A program made the translations under genes and the position numbers. Below, in pieces: positions 1 to 11,155 of a stretch of DNA of 64,000 nt; position 1 is the stretch's first letter, and every line of letters starts with the position of its first letter. The notes under the pieces are model-generated. The model was not told the origin of the DNA and searched no databases. It worked only from the letters and a program-made list of their open reading frames with translations. Source of the DNA: Telopea speciosissima (lineage: Eukaryota; Streptophyta; Magnoliopsida; Proteales; Proteaceae); the NCBI RefSeq assembly GCF_018873765.1, contig NC_057919.1, forward strand, positions 20,004,698 through 20,068,697, written 5' to 3'.

Positions 1-476
1 AGTGTCAATTTATAAGCCCTCACTAGGAGATCCTCTACCACCCCCTGTGCTCAAGAGGATCCAAATCCTAAGTCATATGGTAAATGATAAGTTTAATTAA
101 ATTTCAAGGAGGGTGGTTAATAGCCCCGTGCTCAGGTGGCTTGCGACATCTCTCAACATTGAACAGGTCTCAGGTTTGAACCTATACTACTACAAAAAGC
201 AGATTAAATCGTGGTTGAGCTTTGATGCAACTACATTGTGGTCTTACATCAAATATACTAGGTTGGTCATACATTGTATTTGGTTATGAGATTTGACCTA
301 TGAAAATCTTGTTCTCCTATTTATCCGATGGTTGAAATTGCTTGCAACACTCCACTAGTTTAAAGGTAAAAGATATTATGCTAAAATGACCCAAACAGTT
401 CTTTACATGTAAAAAGTAGTTTCACATTACCTATCATATATATTATCTTCCCCATGGTGCCTATGCTTAATGGTTT
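1..476. other. Unassigned AT-rich flank
   Basis: No open frame with recognisable homology and no terminal repeat was seen here. It is the sequence left of the Copia 5' LTR and may be host intergenic DNA or an older repeat. Confidence 0.4.
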
Positions 477-707
477 TGTTAAGGTGTATTCAGTTTGGTC
501 ATAACCAGCTTACCCAGGGAGAGATCAATTGATTAGGTATCTTTTTTTTTGTATGGTAAATATTAGGTATCTATATATACATTATAGTGATCGATAGTTT
601 TGAAACATTGAATCCCTAATCTCCCCTTGATTCTTCTCGTGGATGTAGGCCTTCGGCCGAGCCGTATAATACATTCTCCATAGTTGTTTGCAATGTAATG
701 TTTGACG
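477..707 (+). repeat. Copia 5' LTR
   Basis: It starts TGTTAAGG and ends TTTGACG, where the expected terminal CA has mutated. It aligns with 8185-8377 along its length, except for an extra T-rich stretch near 541-570 that includes a duplicated taggtatc. Confidence 0.88.
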
Positions 708-720
708 TGGTATCAGAGTC
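708..720 (+). other. Copia primer-binding site
   Basis: TGGTATCAGAGTC directly follows the 5' LTR and matches the usual plant Copia primer-binding site (TGGTATCAGAGC), complementary to the 3' end of initiator-Met tRNA. It would prime minus-strand DNA synthesis. Confidence 0.9.
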
Positions 721-833
721 TATGATTGTTCTTTCTCTGTAAAAATCGTTCTTCCAAAACATCTTCGGTTCCCACTGTTGTCCTTCTCAGTGCAATAAAA
801 TCTTCATCAATCTATGATTTATAGTTGTTACAA

Positions 834-1840
834 TGATATGTGCACGACTATTGGTGGAGAGAAAATAGAAAAAAGAAAAAGAAAAAAGAGAGAGAAGATA
901 GAAGATATAGGAGAGAATAGATATTTTTTTGCTTTACTGACAAAACCTAATGTCCTAACTTATTGGGAGGTAGCCAACCTCTTTTTTCCAAAGAATTATA
1001 GGAAATCCAACTTTATCAATCTGTTCATTTCATTATCGGAAGTAGACTTACATAGTCAAGTAACTACTACATACCATAATCCCATGTACTACAACTACCC
1101 CCACAATCCTACAATGACTCCCTCTCTTACTTGCAACTCCTAAATACATATTCAAATTTAAATAAAACAATAACTGCTTTGTCAACGTAACACCTAACTC
1201 TTATCTCCAGAGCATTACAATGCACATATACATTCTCAAGGATTATGTAGGTAACAATCCACCCCCCTAAAATAGGTCTTATCCTCAAGACCATTCATTT
1301 GAAATTGAATCATCATGGCATCTAGATCCTCCAATATTGCTTCAACAGGTGGTTTTCTCTTGGTTTAATTTAGGAAGCCATAACTTCGTTTCTCAAAGAG
1401 AAAATGTAGCGAATCTGCCAATAGCGCCACGCTTGAGCTCTGGATACTAGATGATATGTGCAAGGATTTGGGTGGAGAGAAAATAGAGATTTTTTGGCTT
1501 TATGGACGAATCTAAACGTCCAGGCTTATTGGGAGGTAGCCGACCTCTTTTCTCCAAAGAGAAATTCTAGGAACCCAACTCTATCAATCTGTCCATTTCA
1601 TTATCGAAATTAATATTTAAAGAGACTTACATAGTTAAGTAACTGCTACACATTATAATCCCATATATTACAACTACCCCCACAATCCAACTTCAAATAC
1701 ATATTTTTCAACCAAAAAAAAAAAAAAACATATTTAAATTTAAATAAAATAATAACTATTTTGTCCACGTAACACCTAACTCTTATATCTTCAAAGCATT
1801 ACAACGCACATACGCACTCTCAAAGATGATGTACGCAACA
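834..1840 (-). mobile_element. TRIM-like miniature LTR element inside the Copia leader
   Basis: Two direct repeats, 834-1256 and 1452-1840, read on the minus strand from TGTTRCSTACATMATC to TGCACATATCA. They flank only about 195 bp. The minus strand has a degraded primer-binding-site-like sequence (tagtatccagagc) just inside the 5' LTR and a G-rich polypurine-like run (taggggggtgga) just before the 3' LTR. Flanks are tacaa on the left and tacag on the right, a 4/5 match to a 5-bp target duplication. There is no coding capacity: the open frame at 814-1143 is a chance reading of the LTR. LTRs near 400 bp are long for a TRIM, so it could be a deletion derivative of a larger element. Confidence 0.68.
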
Positions 1841-2155
1841 TACAGTGTCTTGAACAATTGCCGCAACTTCTTGATTTATAGTTGCTTTAAAAATTGTTTC
1901 TCATCCTTTTTGTGCATCAATCTATGATTTATAGATGCTACAACTTCTTGAACGATGGTTGCAATGCCTTGATTTATAGCTACTGCAAAATTGTTTCTCA
2001 CCCTTTATGTCCATGGTTACCCAAGGCCCAATTCTACGTCTTGATTTATTGTCCTATTTTCTGCATGTCTTGATTTATCTCTCTGGTAGGTGAGAAAGCA
2101 ATACCCAATTGTTTATTGAATTCTTTTGGGTTTGGGTGAGCACCTAGTACCCAAC

Positions 2156-2342
2156 GAGTTTGGATCCTCTACTTTCGGCTGCCCCTACTTCTGTGTGCAC
2201 CCTACACACAATGGCGGGCAAAGACCACCTTACCCCTATCCGAGCACCTTGCCCGAGAGGGGGTAAGGTGCTCTTTGAGTGCCTCGTTGTGTGTAGGGCG
2301 CACACAAAAATAGGGGCAGACAGAAGTAGAGGATGTCGATTC
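2156..2342. mobile_element. Mutator-like MITE (hairpin), 10-bp TSD
   Basis: The 10-bp direct repeat agtacccaac (2146-2155 and 2343-2352) flanks an element whose ends are inverted: GAGTTTGGATCCTCTACTT against GAATCGACATCCTCTACTT read from the other end. The pairing continues through GCCCCTA and CACACAA toward the centre, so the whole 187 bp can fold. TSD length and GC-rich ends suggest a Mutator-type MITE. It sits in the Copia leader. Confidence 0.82.
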
Positions 2343-2448
2343 AGTACCCAACTGTTTATTGGTTATTGTTGAGTTAAACTTTTGTACAAATTTGTCTTTT
2401 TGTTGGATGAACACGTAGTGCAATAGTACCAATTAGTTATCAAAAAAA

Positions 2449-3840
2449 GTGTGGGGAAGGAGTTACATTCACTTCTTATCTATGGCACCAAGTACAAACT
2501 TATCAGATATCTCTCCTTCCATGATCAACAATGGTAGTGACGAGTCTCCTTATTATCTTCATCCCTCTGATAATCCTGGTGTTACCCTCATCACTCAAAT
2601 CCTTACTAGTGATAATTATCATACTTGGCGACATGCTGTAAGAATGGCTTTCTCTAACAAAAACAAACTCAACTTTATTATGGGCGGTTTATCTTAATGC
2701 TCCTCTCCATCATCAGAGGTAGACTCCTGGACTAGGTGTAATGACATGGTTTTGTCTTAGTTACTTAATGTGATTTCACTAGACTTATTATCATTTGTGG
2801 CCTTTACCAACATTGCCCAACAACTTTGGGGTGATCTTGAGGAGCGATTCACTAAAGGGAATGCCACTCATAGTTATCATCTCAAATAGACAACTAGTAA
2901 TCACAATCAATTTTAGTCCCCATTTTAGTATACTGTAACAAATTAAAGGTACTTTGAGATGAATTGGGTTCTATTTCTCTTGTTCCCCAATGTTTTTGTG
3001 AAGTTTTAAAAGAATTAGCAAAATTACTACAAGAGGAGAAGGTATTCAATTCTTAATGGGACTTAATGACAATTAATCTATCATTAGCAGTCAAATTTAG
3101 CTACTGAGCCTCTTTTGAAACATCGACAAAGTGTATTATATGGTTCTTTAAGAAGAGAGACAACTAGAATTACAAGTTGTTCATTCCACACTTACTCAAC
3201 TTGATGTTATGGCTCTTGCTGCTACTAGTAACAGATCTAGTCACATAGCTCGACCTTCTTTTATTGTGGACGTAAGGGTCGTACCAAGAGTCATTGTTTT
3301 AAGCTTCATGGGTTTCTTCTGAAGTCGACTTGTTCATGTTCTTCTTCTTTAGCATTCGGTCTTCTTCCTAAGCCATGTTCATGGGTTTCATCCAATTATG
3401 CTGTTGTGACTTTTATTTTGTTCCTACCTTCGGCCCATCCCTGACAGTTGAACAATACCAACAATTCATGCAGTTTCTCAATCTTAGAAGCCATCAGCCT
3501 GCTGCCAACCTTTGTAGCAAGCCCATATGTTGTTCTTTAACCATTTTCTCTCATTAGATCATTGATACAAGTGGCACTACTCATATCACTCACTCTTTGC
3601 AGCTTTTATCTAATGCTTCTCCTTATACTCATTTGAAACCCATTCGGCTACCCAATGGTACATCTGTTCCTATGTTACATAAATGCTCTTCTCATTTATC
3701 TTCTTCCCTACAACTTCATAAAGTGATTTATGTACCGATTTTTATCATAATTTTTTTTTTCTGTTAACCAACTTATAAAGTATCTACTGTGTGGTGTTAT
3801 CCTCTTCTATGACTTTTTTTTTTTTGTTTTTTCAGGATAT
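2449..3840 (+). pseudogene. Copia gag and protease remnant
   Basis: The frame from 2480 to 2695 encodes a Copia gag N-terminus (SPYYLHPSDNPG, then LITQILTSDNYHTW) and then hits a stop. Further pieces follow in different frames. A half zinc knuckle with CGRKGRTKSHC lies near 3264-3300. Around 3558-3640 there is an aspartic protease-like IIDTSGTTHIT, followed by a segment resembling the gag-pre-integrase region. Stops and frameshifts separate all of these. T-rich runs near 3750-3830 mark the break before the surviving RT. It is not functional. Confidence 0.82.
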
Positions 3841-3944
3841 ACACACGAAGTAAGTGATTGGGATTGGTGAACAACATGTTGGTCTGTACTTTTATCATTC
3901 TCGTAGCTATCTTCGCAAGTTTATATATGGTTTGATTTGAAACA

Positions 3945-5640
3945 GGTTTCTCACAAATGGTTTTCTAAATTTACATCTGCCTTACATCATGCCAGATTCA
4001 AACAATCCTTAGTTGATGCTCTTAATTTGTTTGTATCTTCCAGTGGATCTAGCTGCCATCAATGCTTCAAAATTGTATCTTCATAGTCGCTTTTATATCA
4101 AATATTTGGGTTCTTTAAAATTCTTTCTTGGCTTTGAGGTTGCTAGATCCACCAAAGTTGTTTTACTAAATCAAAGAAAATATACCTTAGAGATGCTTAG
4201 TGATGCATTTCTACTTGGATCCAAACCAGTTAATTTTCCTATGGAACAAAATTTGAAATTAAATGGTGAATATGGTGAACTCATTTCCAATCCAACATAA
4301 TATAGAAGACTACTTGGAAGATTGATTTATCTCACAATAACAAGACCTGACATTGTTTATGTTATGCAAGTTCTCTAAAAATTTATGGAAACCCTCGAAA
4401 ACCTCATTTAGATGTTGTATTACAGATTTTACGCTACTTGAAATCATGTCTTGGAAAAGGCATTCTCCTATATTTTGCTAGCAATCTTCAAGTTAGTGCT
4501 ATTATGACCAAAGTCCATAATCCAGGTATCGGACTCGAGATCGGTTAAGGCCGATACTGATCCGGATCGGACAAAATCATCCTAGATTGACCAAAAATGA
4601 CCAAAATCCATGTTTTATCGGATTGGTTATTGAATCAGTCAAAAAGTACAGAAAAATTATGAAAATTCAAAAAAAAATTCTAAAAAAGTAGTAATATTAC
4701 TATTATGATGGCTTCCCTAATCCCTAATTTTCTATTGAGCTTATCTAATCCCTATTTTTGTGTTGAGTTTATCTTCTTTGACTCCTCAACTCACCCACTA
4801 CCGTCATTATCTAAAAAAACCTCCAGGTTTAATTCCTTGTAAAAAAAGGTAAGATCCCTCCATTTTATCTCGCAGATTGAGGCTCCCAAATCTCTAAATT
4901 AAAGTGTGAAAGGCTCAAGACAAAGAAGAATTGGAAAATATGGGTCTTAAAATCCTAACCACCTTAAGCAGATTAATGTTTACATGGAATGAAATGTTCC
5001 CTAAATGGATTCCCCAGTCAAAAATGGTAAAATTCTCGCGGATTTGATACTCCCAAATCTGTGAATCGCGACTTGAGGCTCGGGACGAAGAACGAAGGAA
5101 AAAATATGGGTTTTAAAACCTTTATGCAAGTCATGCGTATCAGATCGAATCACCCAATTCGAATGGGTTATCCGATCCAACTACTGATTTATAAAACCTA
5201 GACATGATCGGTCTAATCTCGGGATAGGCCTCGACCGTTATCGATCCAATCCGAGATTACGAACCATGATTATGACTCAAATTGGGCTAATTGTGCCATT
5301 CTTGTCACTCTATTACTGGGTACGGTACTATAATTGGATTCAAGTCCTTGGAAGATAGTCAACTGTTTCAAGATCTTTTGTTGAAGCTGAATACATAACT
5401 GTGGGTATATATTACAACTTGTTAACTGACTTGGTTACATTACCTGCACAAGGACTTAGGGGTATCACATTCAGAGCCTATGGATTAATATTGTGAAAAT
5501 GCAGATATACAAATTGTAGAAAATCCGGTCTTCCACGAACTAACAAAGCATATTGAGATAGATTGTCATGTGGTTCGAGAAAAACTCCAAGCTAGACAAA
5601 TACAGACTGTTTATGTTTCAACAAAACAAAAAATAATTGC
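3945..5640 (+). pseudogene. Copia RT C-terminus and RNase H remnant, interrupted
   Basis: From about 3945 the translation resembles the C-terminal part of Copia RT (KQVSHKWFSKFTSALHHARF). It continues in the 4013-4300 frame with YIKYLGSLKFFLGFEVARS and then the segment RRLLGRLIYLTITRPDIVY. RNase H similarity resumes after a 760-bp insertion and includes TVSRSFVEAEY near 5360-5395. Several stops and frame changes are present. The catalytic YVDD part of RT lies in the missing region, so this piece cannot be active. Confidence 0.82.
4509..5268. mobile_element. Non-autonomous CATGG-family element, 8-bp TSD
   Basis: The Copia RNase H reading is interrupted between two copies of attatgac (4501-4508 and 5269-5276). 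The ends are imperfect inverted repeats (CAAAGTCCATAATC against CATGGTTCGTAATC read inward from the right). The interior near both ends is rich in tatcgg and ccgatac. There is no transposase frame. An 8-bp TSD fits a hAT-like or Mutator-like origin; the family is not identified. Confidence 0.75.
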
Positions 5641-5819
5641 AATATTTTTACCAAAGTTCTTAGGCTCTCTTTGGCATCATTTTTATTTTTGATTTTTACC
5701 TAGTTAACAAAAATCATTTGTGAAAATCATTTTTGATCAAAATATAAAATACGTTTGGTAATCAATAAACATAATAGATTGTGTATTAAGAATTAGGTTT
5801 GGTATGCCTATACTGTAAG

Positions 5820-6850
5820 CAAGGTTCTAAAACTTGGGTTTCGACTAGGTTTCAACCAGCCAGAAAACATGTTCGTCTCGGTTTCGACCATATCTCGGTC
5901 GAAACTTGGGACTTTTTCCAAGCTAACTCGAACTTTGATTTCGAAGCCCAGAAGTTGGTTTTTTGTCCTGATTCTTGTTGTGCTGCCTATTTTTGATATT
6001 TTAAACTTAATCCATGCATTAGTTTCACATAGAGAACACTAAAAATATTACTTGTGGTTTTGATCCAAGTTTGATACTGTATATTGTTCTTGGACATGGT
6101 ATCAATAAGGTTTGACCGAAACATAACTCCTTCAATATAAATGAGATTTAAGCAATCTTGGATTTGTCAGAAAACTTTGTTTTGATAGCTTTCCAATAAG
6201 TCCAAGATTGCTTAAATCTGATTTATATTGAAAGAGTTATGTATCGGTCAAACTTAATTTGGTGTGCGTGAATGCTGTCAAAACCACTCTGAATGAAAAT
6301 ATTTTTTGAACATCAAAACAAATGAATATTTTGCCGCACTTTTGGTTTTTAGCAATGTTTTGCCATATTGACATTTATGAAATTTTTAGATTTGAGAAAA
6401 ACCCAGCATTAGAAAGTTGAAAATTGCACTTCTCATCGAAAATTCAATTTTTGTTCTTGAACTGGGGGGTTGACTTTTTTTCCTTTTAGAATTTGATTTT
6501 TTAACTATTTTTATTGGATTCAAATAGGGGGTATTTGCTTATTTATGAATAATATCTTAAGTAAATGAAACATTTACTTAAATGATATTACACATAATTA
6601 AGTGTCTGTCCTGGTTTTTGGCAGTTTCTAGCATAAATACCTGTCTGTCCAAGTTTCGAGCCAAGTTTCCCCTAGTTTTGATGGGTATATGTGTCGAAAC
6701 CACCGAAATATGGTCGAAACTGGTCAAAACCATCGAAACCCGATCGAGTCCAGGGATTTTATAAAATTCCCCTTCAACTGGTCTCGGAAACCTGGGAAAC
6801 CAAGTTAACTCGATGGTTTCGACAGGTTTCGATCGAGTTTTTGTTCCATG
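5820..6850. mobile_element. Nested element, CATGG-like ends, 8-bp TSD
   Basis: Flanked by actgtaag at 5812-5819 and 6851-6858. The left end is CAAGGTTCTAAAACTTGG; the right end reads CATGGAACAAAAACTCG inward. Both ends continue into repeated gtttcgac/gtcgaaac motifs, giving long imperfect inverted subterminal regions. It also contains an internal inverted pair (about 6121-6165 and 6196-6250, sharing ccaagattgcttaaat and its complement). Open frames inside look random. Confidence 0.72.
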
Positions 6851-7775
6851 ACTGTAAGTGGTGGGTTAAGAGATTCCCTCTTCACCCTTCTTCCTATTTG
6901 AGGTGTCTTATCGATTTCAATGGTTTCAACCGTGATTACCACTGGATGAATACAGCAAAGTTCTCAGTTTTTTACAGCTAATATAGTCAAATCTTCTTTC
7001 TGCTTATCCTCTATCTCATTGTCACTCTCCATCCACTACTTATTTCACCTTACACTCCTTTTATACTAAAAAAGGGGCACCGCCCCAACCCATGCACCCT
7101 CTCTCTATCCGTCCACCCCTCTGATCTCACCTCTCTTCAATACTAAAAACTTAGGCTCCACCTCCGCTCACCATCTTCTCTGTTTCAATCTCCATCCACC
7201 CCGTCATTCTCCACACTCCTCCACACTAAAAACAGGGGCCCTGCCCCAACCTAACTACCTCTCTCTCCCCCTAACTGCCCAATTCAATTGATCGTCACTG
7301 CAGCGTTGTCCCCAGCAAAGGGCTACTATTGAGCAACGCAAGGTCCGACGGCAGAGTCTATAAGATCCACTCTAAAAGGGGCACATTGGAGATGGAGTTT
7401 TGTCTTGTATCTTCATCTTAAAAAAAATCAATTCCTCTTTTAAATTCCACTCTGACGCCAAAAAAAAATTATTTCACTTCATCGTTAAACCAAACGAAAG
7501 CAAATCAAGCAGGTGAGGACATTTCGGTGTCGAAGACAACAAGCAGGTGCGAAACAAAATACTCAAGCAACGGATTCATGTGCGTGTGAAGTATGTTCTG
7601 CCTTCGTGGTGCTATGAGGAAATCCGAGAACGCAAGATAAAGAATGACCAACTGAAGCCAGAGGAACTCCCGTAAGCTGGAGTTCAGAGGGAGAGAACTC
7701 AGATTCAGAGCTGAAACTCTTACGTTCTTTTAGGGTTACGTTTAGGGTTGGAAACTTGGAATGAGAAGAGAAGAG

Positions 7776-7779
<4 letters not shown>

Positions 7780-7829
<50 letters not shown>
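7780..7829. repeat. (AG)n microsatellite, about 24 units
   Basis: An uninterrupted AG dinucleotide run. It causes the spurious Leu-Ser open frames on the minus strand. Confidence 0.97.
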
Positions 7830-7836
<7 letters not shown>

Positions 7837-8169
7837 TTTATAAAAACTAACATTATAATAGCATTTTACATTTTTAACCTCAAAAAAGAGCCTTTGCAAA
7901 CACGAGCATATTAGAATTCTTGAGTTGAGCGCACAAATAGCGAAAAACAGTTTTTCAAGAAAAATCATAAACGACTTTCAATCCGTTTTTTATTTTTGTA
8001 TTTTTTCAGTCTTTTTTAAATAGAAATAGACTCCATAAACGATACCAAACGCAACCAAAAATATTTTTTTGACTAAAAATAAAAAATAAAAAGCATACCA
8101 AAGACGCCCTTAGTCAAGAGCAATCTCATTTTTTTCTTAGCAAGTTAGGCATTCATGATGTTCACGTTC

Positions 8170-8184
8170 CAACTTGAGGGGGAA
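8170..8184 (+). other. Copia polypurine tract
   Basis: The sequence aacttgagggggaa lies immediately before the TG of the 3' LTR, in the usual position and form for priming plus-strand synthesis in Copia elements. Confidence 0.85.
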
Positions 8185-8377
8185 TGTTAAGGTGTATTGG
8201 GTTGGGTCATGACCCACTTACCCAAGAGAGAGGTTAGTCAGTAAGGTATCTCTATGTATACATCGTTGTAATAGTCTTGAAACATTGAATACCTAATCTT
8301 TTCTCTGTTTTTCCTGTGCACGTAGGCCTTTGGCGAACCACGTAACTCCTTCTCCATGTTGATTGCAGTGCTTGACA
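8185..8377 (+). repeat. Copia 3' LTR
   Basis: Starts TGTTAAGGTGTATT and ends CTTGACA. It is the partner of 477-707 and lacks the extra T-rich stretch of that copy. Confidence 0.88.
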
Positions 8378-9716
8378 GAGTTCAATTGTATTATTCAGGC
8401 TAGTGAAAGATTCACTTTTTTAGAATTCCTGTCTCCGGTAAACAAATGGTTTATATGGTAACCCAAGGGAAGTGATTTGTTGGTTTTAATGGGTTTCCAT
8501 GCCCCCACCCCAACCAAAACAAAGAAAGAAAAAAAAAAATAGTTGCAAAGTTTGAGCAAATTTGCAATGGGTTATGCAACTTTCCCCACAGAAAGTTGAG
8601 GTAACTCATTGTTACCAAAGGCCTCCTCCAATCTCAGCTACCAACAAGCTTATTGGAGGAAGAGCCACAACCATGTTACTTTTTAGTGTTGCAGAACATT
8701 ACATGAAGCAGTGGTTTGTCCGACTAACCAAACATAACCTCCCAAAACTTCTATTAAATAGTGTTGGTGCTCTTGGCAGTTGTCATTGTCGGCAACAAGG
8801 ATTTGGCAGTGGTGTCATTGTGAAGACAATATTCAGTTGGTCAGCAGGGTGTATGGCTTGCGTTTTCTTACTTCTTTCTTATTGGTTCGAAGGGTATCTA
8901 TTGGAATAATATATATATATATATATATTCACTTGGCAGGACCGAAAACGCATCTCTGCAGCCCTAGAGAAGACGAAAATCGAGGAGAAGTCGTCTTCTA
9001 CCATTCCGGCATGGTTCGAGAGCAGAGGCGCGAAGGAAATTGATCGAAAAACATCGGTTTGATTGTTGGCGATGGATTTGAGTGCTTGATTTGTTCTATT
9101 GAAGATCTCATAGCATTCGTTAGAATTGGGTGTTTACCTTTGAGAAGGTAAACGTGATCACAAACCATTGTTTCTCTGTTCTAGGTTTATTTCTTTATTT
9201 TTGAATGTATTGGGTAGAACCTAGAGTGCAATTTGTTATGGGTTGAGTTTGTGATTGAATATGTTTATTGGGTTGATTGATTGCAAGGCTGAGGTTGTTT
9301 TTGTTTTTGGATTGAGGTCCTTGCCCTCACTGAGGTGAAAGGTTGAATCAGGGTAAGGGGTATCCTGGCCGTTGGGACGGCTAATTGTATTGGAGTTGAA
9401 TATTGGGCATATACGAAACCCCAAGGGGTATTGCTCTGTGGACTTAGCACACATTGTGAGGTGAACCACGTATATCTTGTCTCATTGTCTACTGTTATTT
9501 GTTGGAGATTAATCCTTGTTTTGCAGAGTGGGTTTACAGTCTTGGTAGACCTGGTCACATTTTGGTGGTGCAAGGGGAGACTGTAAGCGATTGTGCTGTT
9601 TGCAGAAAATGTCAAAAATTAAGGGAACTGATTCAGCCCCCTCTCAGTTCGATCCGGTATTCACAAACATGAAGCAGTTTTCTATCGGGGAGTGTAGCCT
9701 ATGCTAGTACTCCCAT
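8378..9716. other. Unassigned intergenic stretch
   Basis: Contains a short (AT)n run near 8908-8928 and long but unrecognised open frames on both strands (8562-8909 plus, 9265-9615 minus). These show no domain I know. The 8930-9650 part has the look of a retrotransposon leader, but I found no paired LTR or primer site, so it stays unassigned. Confidence 0.35.
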
Positions 9717-9870
9717 GTGTCTATCTCTCCTCCTCAAAACAAGGGGGCAGAGGTGTCTTTTCATATGGGGAGAAGAGATAATAGACTCAGGTCTCAGGGG
9801 AGTGTGGGCGTAGGCCACACTCCCGGACAAAGACCTTTTTCCCTATTATTAGTTATAATGGGCTTGTGGG
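9717..9870. repeat. Dispersed repeat, first copy
   Basis: Starts at tgtgtctatctct and runs through ggggcagaggtgtcttttca to the conserved ccacactcc.ggaca motif and tttttccct. The same order of blocks recurs at 19258-19380. The right half can fold on itself. It is probably a fragment of a MITE family; boundaries are not resolved. Confidence 0.55.
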
Positions 9871-10100
9871 AATGGGTTCCTATAACGGGCATACAAAAAC
9901 CCTTCCCTAATATTTTTTTTTCCAAAATGAAACCAGGTTTCGTTTTGGAATCCAAACAAACAAGAAATATGAGGACAAAAAGCACTTAAAAAAGAAATAA
10001 AAAAGATTTATTTGATAAAATTGATAGGAAATATGCTCCTTAAGTTTGTTCATTACCAATAAAAATGGAAAAAAAATCTGATTCTCATATTAATACTTAG

Positions 10101-10236
10101 GGAGAATGTTCTCTGTGCCGCAGCGCAGGCTGCGCTCAGGCACATGGGCAACCTGTGCAGGGGGGCAGAGTGGTCATTGCACCCACCCCCATGTGCTTGG
10201 GCGCAGCCTGCGCTGCGGCACAAAGAACAGCGCCCC
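10101..10236. mobile_element. Mutator-like MITE, GC-rich hairpin, 10-bp TSD
   Basis: Flanked by taatacttag at 10091-10100 and 10237-10246. The ends pair over most of the element: TGTTCTCTGTGCCGCAGCGC against TGTTCTTTGTGCCGCAGCGC. The core contains ggggcagagtggtcatt. A related copy lies at 61093-61231. Confidence 0.85.
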
Positions 10237-10246
10237 TAATACTTAG

Positions 10247-11155
10247 TAGGCTAATATCAAGCATTGGTCCCTGGCCCCAACTCAAACATGCCTTAGCCTG
10301 CTCAGTTCACCTGGTCCACAGACACCTTAAACCAGCCCAGCCCAGCCCGTTCAGAGATTGAACTTGATTCTGAGCCTGGGCTGAGAGTTTTCCTTTTGTA
10401 TAAATCGACCAGATTTAGGCTTATCTGTTTAAGTAATGAAATATAAACCACGCTCACTACCATAGGCTCGGCCCATGAATGGTTTAATGGACCTGGATTG
10501 GGGTTAAGATTGTTCTACTAAGGTTAAATTCCCCTTAATATTGCATTAAGAAGAACATATTCAGACTCCCCACGCCAACAGTATAGAAATGTTTTCCCAC
10601 GCCCTCTCACATTTTGGACATGTAGGCCTTGTGTTGACACTCTGTCCTCCTTGACTATGTGGGTGTGGGAGATTCCCTCCTCACTGGGCAATGTGGGAAA
10701 CCCTTTTCCTTGTCAATAGACCAAACACATTGGCTCAAATTCTACCCTTTTTTTCTTTGGAGAAAGTTTTCCTTCACTAAGCCGGTGAAGATTCACTACC
10801 CCATCCTAGGGTTCACAATCCTAGGGTTCACAAACCCCTATTGGGTTTTAGTGTAAATCCCAAAATATCCGTGTGATACCTTCTCACGCTCATTCATTGT
10901 GGCTAAGGAAAACTCGATCCTTTTTTTTTATTTTTTATGAGAAATGGAATAAAGTCCAAAGCTCCCAAGGTAGCAACCGTTGGATACATTAGAAAACATA
11001 GCAAAAACATAAAAATTTGAAGTCTAGTTTGTTGAATAAGAATGGTTGTTTGATGTTTCAAACGATTTCTCATGAAAGTTTTCCAATTTTTTTTGGGCCA
11101 CAGCACGATGCTCGGGTATTTGACAATTTCCATAGAGACTAGACTAATGTATTTG
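10247..11155. other. Unassigned intergenic DNA
   Basis: No gene or terminal repeat recognised. A short direct duplication of cctagggttcacaa occurs near 10806-10834. Confidence 0.4.

Larger units (their letters stand above)
5663..8109. mobile_element. PIF/Harbinger-like non-autonomous element
   Basis: A 3-bp TTA (5660-5662 and 8110-8112) flanks inverted ends GGCTCTCTTTGGCATC and, from the right, GGGCGTCTTTGGTATG. Both continue into T-rich pairing sequence. TTA targets and GGnnnTNTTTGG ends are typical of PIF/Harbinger. No transposase or Myb-like frame is seen, so it is a deletion derivative mobilised in trans. It carries a nested element at 5820-6850 and a long (AG)n tract at 7780-7829. It lies between the Copia RNase H relic and the 3' LTR. 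Confidence 0.7.
477..8377 (+). mobile_element. Degenerate Ty1/Copia retrotransposon with both LTRs
   Basis: Two related direct repeats beginning TGTTAAGGTGTATT bracket gag, protease, RT and RNase H remnants in the order expected of Copia. A primer-binding site complementary to initiator-Met tRNA follows the left LTR, and a polypurine tract of the form ACTTGAGGGGG precedes the right one. The LTRs differ at roughly a quarter of positions by eye, so the insertion is old. Integrase and the first half of RT are missing, and every coding part has stops or frameshifts. The 7.9-kb span is inflated by later insertions: a TRIM-like element at 834-1840, a MITE at 2156-2342, a CATGG-family element at 4509-5268 and a Harbinger-like element at 5663-8109. 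The leader between 1841 and 2145 holds several degenerate copies of a ttgatttatag motif. No convincing 5-bp target duplication is left (ggttt against gagtt). Confidence 0.9.

Noticed and set aside
814-1143. 109-codon frame as a small protein gene
   Set aside because: It lies inside one LTR of the TRIM-like element; the related second LTR lacks the frame.
7563-7968. Minus-strand frames with long Leu-Ser runs
   Set aside because: They are readings of the (AG)n microsatellite at 7780-7829 and have no homology.
8562-8909. 115-codon frame as a gene
   Set aside because: No domain, no conserved neighbour and no splice or promoter context; left as unassigned sequence.
10101-10236. Rho-independent terminator or ncRNA hairpin
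   Set aside because: Exact 10-bp TSDs and a second copy at 61093 show it is a MITE.
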